From NCBI GenBank assembly GCA_029204225.1, contig CM055111.1:5281403-5345402 (forward strand): a stretch of DNA of 64,000 bases, given 5' to 3'. This document shows, piece after piece, positions 24,416 through 36,400 of this stretch; the stretch's first letter is position 1; each line of letters begins with the position of its first letter. The notes under the pieces are model-generated. The model was not told where the DNA came from. It saw nothing but the letters and a program-made list of their open reading frames with translations, and searched no databases. The position numbers and the translations under genes were made by a program. This DNA is from Diphasiastrum complanatum (Eukaryota; Streptophyta; Lycopodiopsida; Lycopodiales; Lycopodiaceae).

Positions 24416-27400
24416 AACATCCTATCCCGTGGCTTGGGGGTGAGGCTATTGGAGATTGATCGGTAGGTTCTACTTGGTTGGGAGGTTTTGGCTCCATAGT
24501 TATTCCTTTGTGTGTGTGTTGTAAGCAGGATCTTGAGGTGCTTCCCCTTATACTTTGAATTTAGAGCCTTAGGGGAAACGTCTGCGGCCATGAACTGTGT
24601 TATGCAAAAAATTGGACAAACTTCTCTATTTAGAACTTTCTCTCTAACATAATGATATTCTATCTCAATATGTCTACTCCGAAATGAAACCTAGGATTTT
24701 GTGACAATGCAAAAGCCCTTTGATTGTCACAAAAAAAATTGTGTTGGACTAATCTGAGCTAGTCCGATGTTAGAGAATAATTGTCTAAGCCAAATGCATT
24801 CTTTTGTTGCATGTGTTGGAAAGATATATTCTGCTTAAGTAGAAAATAAGGCTATTGAGTTCGCTTCTTTGTTGTTTCATGAAATAGGACCATTATTGAG
24901 TAGGAATACATAACTAATGTGAGTTTTCTTGTATCCATGTTTCCTGCCCAATCTGCATCTGTGTTAACACTCTGATAAGTGCCTTCCAATGCGTTATTCC
25001 AAGGTTTGACTTGAATTGCTCTCTTTCTACATCTGTCTGATGGCAATGATCCTTAGACAATTTTATGCCTGGATCCATTGGAAAATTTACAAGTTTATGG
25101 ATTTGAAAATCATAGTCATGCAATAGATTATCAATGTATCTTTGTTGACTAATATAAAGTAGTCTATTGCTCCCGTTTCTATGGATTTGGATGCCAAAAA
25201 AGAACTGTGCTTCTCCTAGATCTGTCGTATCAAATAGCTTTTACTTCATATAAGTTTGATGTCATTGCCGAGAAGCAATGTATCATTAACATACAATGTA
25301 AGAGTAACAAAGAAATTTCCTAGAGCCTAATAGTATACATTTGAATTAGAAGTGCTTGGTTTAAAACCATGATGTATAAAAAAAGAGTTAATTCTTTGAA
25401 AAAATGCTCTTGGTGACTATTTCAATCCTTACAAGGCTTTATGGAGTTCATAACCTTCAAGTTGGTGCATGTAGATGTCTTTTACTATGAATCCATTTAG
25501 GAAAGTTGTCTGAACGAGAGGGGGGTATAGGCCTTACTTCCTCGTTCTCAGTGTACTTTTTCACTCTTATGTACCTTTGGGTACTCAAAAGACATTAAAT
25601 ACTTTTCCAAAGCACATTCATGTTTGACTCTGGAGCATTCCCAGCCATGAGTTCAGGCACAGGGAGAGGGAGACCAAGGGCATGAGTGGACGAGGAATGC
25701 GCCAGGTCAAACGTCGAGTTGCCTTCTAACGATGTACAGTGGCGCCAAAACAGTCCATGAAAATGAACACATGAACTTCAACACATCCCCCACAAAAAAA
25801 TATATCCAGAAACTGCATGACCATAAATATGTTGCTATAGTTTAACTCAGCTCAAAACTTGGGTTACCAGTATAGTTGTACTTGAATTTTGGATTTAGTA
25901 CAAGCTGAAATGAGAATTTTATTCCTATTTGTGTTCTTATTCATAACAGCAATTCACAGTTCTACTTCAAAACACAATTACCCTGAAGATCTTACCATTT
26001 TCTTGGAGTTTGGCAATTTGTAATGTAAGATGGTTTCTCGCTTGTATACTGTAAAGTAAACTTCCACTGATGGTTGACTTCTTGGAACAAGAATTTGAGA
26101 CATCAAGTTTTGCGCCAGCAGCAATTGTAGCAAGTGCTTGTAACAATTCTTCACCTCTCTTTTCTGGATGTTCCTCACCATGACAAGCTCCAAAAGCTCT
26201 GCCCTCATCTAAGGTCAAATCATATGCCTGCTCACCCCTTATCTGGAGATAACTGATTGAAATAAGATGCCAGGCAAGCTTTACCAACCTCACCCTCAAC
26301 CTTTTCAGCTGAAGTTGTGTATTGAAATGTGTATACTCTAGTTCTTCATCCTTTTGGTGACCATCAACTATAGCTTGAGGAAGCTTCTTCCTCCAGCCAA
26401 TAATAATAGTAAGTCCTTTCTGAAGAATTGGTATAAATAAATCATGAATGCCCGCCACAAAAGAAAGCAAACCTCCTGGTGGATTGCTGAAAGAACTCAG
26501 CTGTCAGTTCCAAGTGTTATGATGGAAATTTTGATTTATTGCTTAAGAAAAAACAGTTGCTCTTGTGAAGGGCACAGTTTTCAAAGGAAGAACAAAGCTT
26601 TGTGCATAGGTTGCATAGTAAGTACTTCATGAAGCCTGCAGAGGTCAAGATTTTAGCAGCAGGAGGATAAGCCTCAAGAAGAGAATCTATAGTTGCTATC
26701 ATGTCGTGAAAGTAATCCACTACCTGGAAAAGATGCACAAAAGGTTCCATCAGGAGAAATTCAGCAGTTCGACATAAGGATCTCATTGAAAGTTTAAATA
26801 AGAAATTACAGTCAGATTAGAAAAGACTGTTAACCTCAAATAGTTCTTTGCTCAGAGTGCTGCTTGCTGAAAGCTCGAGGTTGCATGCATTGGAAATCAC
26901 CTACATGGTTAAGCAGAATGTCACCACCCAAGATGTTGTCACAGCAAATGATATGTTAGACGATAGTTAAGACGATAGGCTTCAGAAGGGTATGTTCTAA
27001 CTATCAATGTAATTAAGTAGTTAAAAGCATGAGACCCCAGATAATTGCCTTTGCTATGGTATTTCAGGTCCTTTCACACTGACAAAAGCATTGGAAATGA
27101 TGTGCACATAAACTATTTTCTTGCATAAAAATTAAAAGAATAATTTGGTTTTGACGGCCCTGTAACTTCTATATAATTTTATTGTCAGTGTAGAGGCCCA
27201 AGGGACCAAACTATACTGTCACCACCATGACTTTCAAGTAGCAAGTATGGGTTTAAGTAGTTGGGATCCTATTGGAAGTTCCTAGCATAACTGTCGGAAA
27301 ACAAAGTGCATCTCTTGGAATGTGAACTAGGTCACTAAAGGGATTCTGCTTGGAGTAAGCTCGATTGATAGAGCTTTTCCATAAGAGGTTCTGCAAAACA

Positions 27401-30400
27401 GCCTATTTTCATTCATGCATGTTTCTATGTTGAACAATCCAGAGAGTATGTGCTACCAATTTGTGTCATCGATTCTTCATTCCAGGGGGATGATGCATGT
27501 CCTCCGAAGAGGGAGTGAGCAGCGGGTCCTTAAGATAGTCCAATTCTCCAATTTCAGTTGTAAAACAGAAAAATGAACGCCAACTACTAACAAGTCCATG
27601 GTGATTGCTGATTTTCACACCTTTCCATAAGAATCGCTTCAAATTTGCAGATTTACTGTGTAGAAAATTAAGCATCAGGTTGATGTGGATTAATTGCTGA
27701 TACTATGACGTTAAGAGCCGATTGCAAAATCAGGTTGGGTGTCAACACCACAAGTGGACTAATTTTCAGGATCTACCATCTTCGTTTGGCACTTGTTTTA
27801 CAAAATTTCTCAATATGTGAATGAAGTATCTCAGCAAGCTTTTATTGCTGCAAGTCTGTGCCCTGAGCAGGTTTGGTTGCTGCTCATTGCTCGCCTGATG
27901 TTTCAGCACACTATAAGCTACCTTTAAATTGTAATTTGAGATCATTGTTGTTTTTCTCTTTTATGTCCTAATTTGTGCACTGAATTGGAGTCAAACTCCT
28001 GACCTCAAGGAAAGGACAGGAAGTTGTCACAGCTTCATCATTGGAGGACGTAATTTTACATAATTACTCGGCATCTAATACACTGACATTTCAGCATCTC
28101 CAAAAAGCTGAAGACAAATGGCTCAAAAACAGAGATGTTGACTGAAGATGTGCAGCAAAAACGATGATGTCAGAAGATGTCTTAAGAGGTCCTGGTTGGA
28201 GTAATTCAACTAGGTCTTCTAAAGTATGCCAAGGAAGCAGAAACTTGAAGCTAATTAAGATATACAAATGTATTGTGACTCATTGATATTGTATGAATAT
28301 ACTATGTACTATGGTATCATTATGTATGTGTACGAATAATCTCAATTAGTTAGGGAGTGCTGAGTACAATCTTGAACTCAATGACCTGAACTATTATGTT
28401 AGAAACATAACTTCCTGACCTGAATTTCAACAAGCTCAGATAAAGTATATTGGAGAAAAAAATCAGCTACTTTCAATAATGAGAGGACTGGCTAGAAGGT
28501 TGGAAAGACTAGAATGGGTTGCTAGTCATTGCAAATATTACAAAGCTTACATGGCAAAGGAGATAAATGAAAATTAATTTGTCCTCTAAAGTTGAGGCGC
28601 TTAGATCTGTTGTATTGTAGATGGACGATAAGGTCCAACATCATGTCTCAATAACTTTCCCCCACTCAAAGAAGAATCTCTCAAGGAATAAAATCAAGAA
28701 TACAAAAGTGCAAAAAAATTCTCACTATATTCTTTACCTCGGCCAGTTCTCTTCAAACATTTGAAAGCATCTCGCTAATGTGCTTTTCATCCACTATGTA
28801 TGATGTCAAATGATAATGAGTCGGCTATAAAGATACGATGGGTAGATGGCAATAGACTGCCTTACAGGTCCCCTCAAAAAGGAACATTGCATCTTCAAGC
28901 TTACTCAAAGAAATCACAAAACCCTAATCATAAGAATTCAGTAAAGGAAAGCAGATTCAAGGATGCCTAGTCTCCATTAGGGTTAGGCACCCTATTAACA
29001 AGTATGCTTTTTGGATAATTGTTGAGGTTCTTGACTGAAGGTTTAAATAACCATGGTTAATTTTAAGATACCAAATGCATCAAGGACCTACAAGTATTAT
29101 GTTCTCCAAGTTCCTTGAAAACCCGTTCCGACCCTTTTAGGCCGGAATGTACAGGGTCGGAACATTTTCTTTTTATGTATATATAAAAAAAGGTCCTGGA
29201 ATGCTCCAACAATTTCAGTTAATGAGATCCAACTGTGCATCTGTCTATCTAGTGTAGATGACTCCAGCGATCTCCAGCGTATTTTTTTTATAGGTTGAAG
29301 TCAGCATCGCTGTTTTTTACCTTGTTAAAAGAACACCCACTCTCAAGCTAGATCATCCTAGAATTCCTTTGAGCCAACTAGCTTTTTGCCCCGTCACTCC
29401 GCTTTGCATCGGAGCTGAGCGAGGTAGAGAAACGACAGGAACAATGATATTACAGTATCCCACTTTTTTCCTTCGTAAAAACGTACGTAAAAAAATTGGT
29501 CAAGTTCCAGAACGGAATGCATTTTGGAACGCGTTCCAGAACACGTTCTGTTCCAGAACGGGCAACTATGTCTCCGACTATTATATTTTGTTTCAAAGTT
29601 GAGGAAACTATGAACAAATGCATTTAAGGAGCTATCATTTCATGCTTTAGGGTTTGATCCAACGGGGTTGGCTCTATGGGTTAGCTTGGCATGCAAAGTT
29701 TCTTTGGTCCCAGGTTCAAGCCCCCCTTGGAAACCAAGATGCATGCTTTAGGGTTAAGTAGGGTTGTGCTTGAAGACTTACGAAGACTTATAGATCATTG
29801 CTCAGTTTTGAGATGAGGTTCTTTTAAACTCGTGTATCTCTCAAGGAAAGAAATAAAACCGTAACAAAATAGTCAGGTAGAGACCTTAGGTTACTAAAGA
29901 GACTAGATCATTGCATACAATTGACATAGATATAGGGGTCAAGTTGGCGACATCCTCCAACAAATGAAAGTCTCTTATTTCACAAGGGAATGATGAGATA
30001 GATGTGGCAACAACATGACAAATTTTAAAGTTCAAACTAATAATTACCAGCTATTTTGACATTGTTGTTAAGACTTAGCCATGCAATTATTTACTATTTC
30101 AAGTTACAATTCCACGAATGCAATCATTCTTAGTAGCTATTACATAGACACTACTACACTCTCATTAGGACATCACTTTCTCAGAGGTATACTTGACACT
30201 TCAGATTAGGAACTTTGCTCTTTTTGTTTGCAATGAGACTTTGTGAGCTAAAAAATCAACAAACCATGAGGGTGATTGATGCTACCAATTTGTTATCGAA
30301 GTAGCAGCTATATTAAAATAGTAGCTGTGGGTAGAATAAATCTTTATGAAACAATAGATAAATCAGCTGCCATATATAGTAGATAAACTACATCAAAGCA

Positions 30401-33400
30401 TCTGTTGAATTGTCTACTAAATCCACCTCCAATTTCAATGGCTTAAATCTCCCAAAACAGTAGCTAAACAACCACTAAAACCTTTTTAGATTTTTTTTTA
30501 AATATGTTCTTGTTTCTTTGTACATAAGATCAAAATAGTAGGAGAAATATAGTAAAATTTGATAGAGCACAACCCCTTTAACAATCGATATAATGTAGGA
30601 TCCTAGCTAATTCCTCCACTAAAAAATTGGAAAATGTTCTACAATCGTGGATATGTTTATGAGAGAGATGTTCTCCAAAATCTAGCTAAATTGTAGCTAG
30701 CTATAAAAAAAATTGGTTGTGTTGCCTATTGTTGGTTGTGCGGTAGCTTCCACTTCTGCCTCCTCTTCCTTCATCAATGCTGCTTCTGATGTTGTCGCTC
30801 CTCCAGCCGATGCTACCATCAATCTTGCTTCAGCAACAGACCAGTATATGCCAAGACAAGCATATGAAGGCTACCTCAAAATCTAAGTGGATGCTCAATT
30901 GAAGTCCAACATCTTAAGGGGGCAATCGCTCTAATCAGGGATAATGCAACTCTTGAAGAGAAGGTCCAGCTATTGGAAGGAATGCCAAGAAAGAATAAAA
31001 GTATTGAGTCTCAAATCTAAATTGAAGGGCACATCTATTTTTTTAGATCATCTGTTAGTTAGTTGAAAGTCCACATCAACTGAAAACAGAATTCCATTGT
31101 GGGAACGTGATGTCTCTGCCACGTGTCAGCTTGTGAGAGGCTGAGTCAATCAATAAATACTCATGTACTGTTTCATGGTTTTCATTGAATGTACTTCAGT
31201 TTTACGAAGGTTCTAATGACTAGTCTCACGTCTTCTTTGAATATCGAATGCTTTCTAAATTCTGAAGGATTGTTCTTAATTTCTGTATCTACTAGTATCT
31301 TTCATGGTATCAGGGCCATTTAATGTGGTACAGAAAATGTTTTCAGTAAAGAAGACATTGAGCGTTTAAAGGAGATAGTAACCTGTTTCTTCGCGACTCC
31401 TGATTTTTCTTATAGTACTGTCTATTTTTCAGTGTAGTCGAATGACTTGGAATCCTGAATCTGGATTAATGAGGAACAGCTTGCAGATGTATGCACAAAA
31501 TCTTTAGGTAAAGCAAAACACCTAGCAATATGTAGAAAATTGGAACTCTCCTCTCACTGTGCTGAAGGGGAAGTGTTAGTTAGTTGAAAGTCTACGTCAA
31601 CTGAAAACAGAATTGCATCGTGGGAATGTGGTATCTCTGCCACGTGTCAGCTTGTGAGAGGCTGAGTCAATCAATAAATACCCATGTACTTCAGTTTTAC
31701 AAAGGTACTAATGACTAGTCTCATGTCTTCTTTGAATATCGAATACTTTCTGAATGATTGCTCTTAATTTCTGTATCTACTAGTATCTTTCAGATTTTAC
31801 CTATATATCCAAGTGGAAGAACGCAAGAATGCCTTGGATAGTGTGGATATGGGATTTGATAGGATATTTTTTGATGTTGGTGGCTTGGTTTCTATATATG
31901 GTGAGCTTTTTCTTCTGCTAAGCAAGGCTCATGAGCTTGCCATTTTTAATGGTTTTTCTTATTGGCCAAGTTCTGGTGACTATAGTTGCCACCCTCATAG
32001 TGGTGGCCACAGTGTCATGGACTATTTTTATGGAATCACCATCTCTCATACCTTTTTATCTAATTTCATTGTTTTGCCCACCACACTATCTGATTATTCA
32101 TTTCTTTCCATCCATCTGAAGCTTGTGTCTGGTAAGCAATTTCTGTAAGGCCTTCCTAAGCTTCATTATGCAACAGCCATATGTGCTCATGCAATTTAAG
32201 ATGTTCCAGCTCTACCTGTTATTTGTTCAACTACACAGCTACTTCAAGTGATTTTTGACTTTTATAACTGTTTCAAAATGTTTTGTTGAGCCTACCACAT
32301 TGCCATCTTTGTGTGATGTCAACCACCGCTTTGAGCCTTCTCCCTAGTTCTTCTCCTTCTCATACTCGTCTAAATTCAAACGTGATGAAGTCCAACATCA
32401 AATCCATGATGACCTCTTCCGTCAGGGCCTAATTGTACCTAGTCATAGTCCTTTTGGTCCTCCTATTTTATTTTGTGACAAAAGAAATGGGCGTCTTTGT
32501 AATGATTATTGTGCTCTAAATAAGCTTACTAGTTGTAGGCAGTACCCTATTTCTCAAACCTTTCTGATTAACTCTATAAAGCCAAAAAAAATTTCCAAAA
32601 TTGATCTTTGTTCTAGATGGGATGCATGATATGACATCCTCTTGTCTAAGCATGTTTCCCATTTGACTATTGCTTTTCATCTCCTTGTTGCTCATCAGTT
32701 TTATGCCAAACAATCCAAATGCTCTTTTGTTGTTTTTGAGATTGAATTTTTAGGTTTTCTTGTTTCCAATGGCCATGTTCGCCTTCATCCTGGTAAGCTT
32801 AAAGTTATCTTCACTTGGACCACTCCTACTAATGTTCACCAAGTTAGTACATTTCTCTATCTACCTCTGCATCTACGCAAGCCTGCCTCTCAATTTGCTA
32901 CTATTCATATCATTGGCTGCAATTTCTATATTCCTTTCAAATCAATATCCAATATAAACCCTGTTGGTCAAATGTTGTTGTTGATGCTTTGTCTCATTGT
33001 CTAGCTCTTATTTATAATCTTGTCACTACTACTCTAGTCAAATTTGATGAATTGTTGTTGCATATCTTAACCTATTTTGACTTTTGTGATGTATGTGCTT
33101 CCCCCAGCTACTTCATCTAGCCATCACCAAGTCTGTTCCGTCACAAACCATCACTTATTCCATCATGGGTCCCTTTGTATTACTAGCACTCTTGACATTC
33201 ATTCTATACTTCTCTCAAACACTAATTTATCTCTTGTTGGGGGCCAATTTCATTTCCAATATTCCTACTAGTCTCCCTAGAGACCATTCCTATTGGCCTT
33301 CTATGAATTCTCATCCGTCAATGTACTTTTTGTGCTTGCAATGAATACTCCCGTGCCAAGCTTTTTAGACTCCCCAACCTATGGCCCCCCATCCCTCATC

Positions 33401-36400
33401 ACCAATGGTTGCCTCGTGTATTGTCAACTTATATAGCATATCCCAGTTCTTGTGTTTCTAAAGCGCCACTTCTGTCCAGAATCCAATATTGTTCCCAATT
33501 TTCCAACCATATCTCCAATTTGTCAATTGAACAATCATCATAATTTTTTTTACAAAATTTTCCATGAACTTTGCCATATCCCAATCTTGACCGCATTTAT
33601 GTGATATCGCTGACTCGTCTCCTGATCCCATGAGTTGCAGAAAACCCTACCAAGATGTCGTTGTTTCTTGATTGACCACCTTGGAAGTGGTGGAAGAGCA
33701 CTTGGAGCTTGAGTTTCAACAACAGACGTCTTGCATGCCTACAATAATTCCTGATCAGAAACCAATGTTTGTAATGTCAATTTAATATCATCAAGCGTGG
33801 AACTCATAGCTTTCTCTGCCATGGACCTACATTTCCTCTTTTTTAAGATCAATGTTGACTTGATTCCTTGCACATCATCTTCAACTAGTTGGAAGTGCAT
33901 TTTTCTCATCTCCTCAAAGAAAAGATAGTGGAGAATGGGAGTGAAAGAGTATTGAAGACTTTTAGATTAGAAGAGTAAGCAATGAATAGAAAGCAATAGA
34001 TCAATAGTAAGCAAGAACAAAGAAGATCAATAGATCAAGCAAAAGCAAGAGCAAGATCACTAGCAATGAAGAGCAACCAAAAGCAAGCAAGCAAGATCTA
34101 TAGAGCTTAGAAGAGCAATAGCAAGCAAGAGCACTAAACACTAGATTAGAAAACCTATAAAACTTGAAAGCAAAAGAAGAGGAGCAAGAATGCTCGCGAA
34201 AATGCCATTTTATTGTCATTCAAGTTTCGCGTGGATTATCCACGTAGAAGTTATCCACGCGTGGATAATCCACGCGTGGATGTTCCACGCGTTTTTTTTC
34301 CCTCTCTTGGCACGTGAGAGGGTCCCCCACATGGGCTTGCATGCTTCAAATGTCATTCAATATTCTCGTAATCTTTTCTAGATTTTATGAGAATATTTTA
34401 TTGTAGGATTTTACATAAAATATATTTTTTAATATGATGGAATGTAAAAAAATCAATTCAAAGATCATTATGGTAGTATTTAATTGTTAAAACTAGTTTT
34501 ATATTGTTATAAATTTTATTTTTCTTGAGATTTGACATACAAGACAAAATCATGAGATAAGAAATAGTACACATATTATTATTAAACAAGTAATTTGACA
34601 AGTTTTTTAAGATTTTATGACATAATAATATGTCAAATCGGTGATGTCATAAAACCTCATCACCTTGGTAAACTCCTGCCACTGAGGTGTTCTCCTCTGA
34701 CAGTTAATAACAACAATTCCATACAACAGCAGGCTAGTTTGACTATTAACCAATGCTAGCAAATAAAAAAATGTAAAAACTCACATAACCATCTCTCAAA
34801 TCAAGAACATAACATCACCACTACATCTAGAGCATGCCATTTGCCTTGAGATATCTTTGGTATGCTCAAAACAACCAAAAATCATTTCCTAGTTATGTGT
34901 CCACATATTTTGCATCATCCCCATTAAATATATAGGTCATTAATGGTGAGCATATGCATGAAGATAAGGATTTAGATGCTTTTCATTTTAAATTTTCTAG
35001 CTTTGCTAAATTTCATAAGTTCTTCAGATTTTTTCGAAACCCAGTTAGCAACTTATGCTTGGGTATTGATGAGACATAAGCAATGTTGTTTGGCTAAGAT
35101 TTTTTGTTTACTGAATTTTATGATATTGTTTTGATTTAGATCCTTTGACTTTTTAAGCTTTACCAAATGATATTACTGACTTCTCTATATAAATTTGTGA
35201 AATTGGATATATCCTTCAGTCCTCGAAGCTTTGGTCTTTACGTTCGGGTAGTTTCCTTGTGTTTGTGCAAACATGAGCTCGAGAGCTAGCAAAGCTTTGT
35301 GGCTCGAAACATTTTGTTTCTTCAACTCCCTCTCAAAGTGTGGTAGCTTTACGACTCCTAGATTCTTCCTCTGCCTCTCGAAAGTTCATTTCTCTAAGAA
35401 CTTGGTGAAGATGTCTGCCACCATTTGCTTCATTCCAATGAAGCTAGTCTTCAATTCGTTTCTTGCGACTAGGTCCCTTATCAAATGATATTTGATTGCA
35501 ATGTGTTTCGTTCTTGATTGAAACATGGGATCCTTCGTCAAGTGTATGGCAGAAGTATTGTCCATTTGCAAGATCAGAAACTCTTTGGTGATTTCACCCA
35601 GTCCGTCGAGGAACTGTCTGAGCCATGTGATTTCGTTGGCCATCTTCGCGGCTGCAATATATTCTGCTTCGCAGATGACTGAGCTGTGATGGTCTGCTTC
35701 TTGCTGACCCAGAGAATTGTCGCACTTGCTGCAATGGTGCACCCTCCTGAGACACTTTTGCAGTCGTCCTTGAGTGATGCTCAACTTGCATCGCTGTAGG
35801 AGTGCATCTGGATTCCGGCATCACGAGAGTAACACAGCCCGAAATCCTTCGTCCTCTGAAGGTACTGTAAGATTCGCTTCACGATCTTCTAGTGTGTTAA
35901 GCCTGGGTTCGTGCTGAACTGGCTCATCCTGAACACGGCATAAGCAATGTCAGGGCGGGTGTTATCTGCTAAATACATTAGTGATCCAATTAGCCTCCTA
36001 TAAGGCATGTGCTGCATGATCTCTTTCTCTTCGTCAGTCTTTGGACTTTTTTCATTTGTCAGAATTGTTCCTACAAGCATTGGGGTGTTTGTCCCTTTGC
36101 AATCTATCATCCCGAAATCATCTAGGATTTTCTAGATGTACCTAGAGTGATGAAGGCATAGCTTTCCTTCGTCATAGTCGCGGTTGATTTGCAAGCCTAG
36201 ATGACATCTGGCTTCTCCTAGGTTTGTTATCTCGAAATGTTTTGAGATTTCGCTCTTCACTTAGGCAATGAGCTCTTCGCTTCTGCATAGTATCAGTGTG
36301 CCATCCACATACACAGCAACAATGATGATCTCCCCATCTGTGATCCTTACATAAATAATGGAATTGGCTATCAGTGGTTCGAAACCCAAGGATCGCAGGG

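Larger units (their letters stand above)
22507..24609. other. intron 8 sequence without a recognisable gene
   Basis: AT-rich intron sequence containing further (TC)n tracts at 23366-23413 and 24364-24411. The Arg-Glu-rich frames at 23051-23594 and 24331-24591 only translate these tracts. Confidence 0.5.

Noticed and set aside
26626-26640. GC donor after CTGCAG in ASCC2-like exon 7
   Set aside because: The phase would also fit a different acceptor, but a canonical GT donor four codons later with the CTTTCAG acceptor gives a better protein match and standard splice sites.
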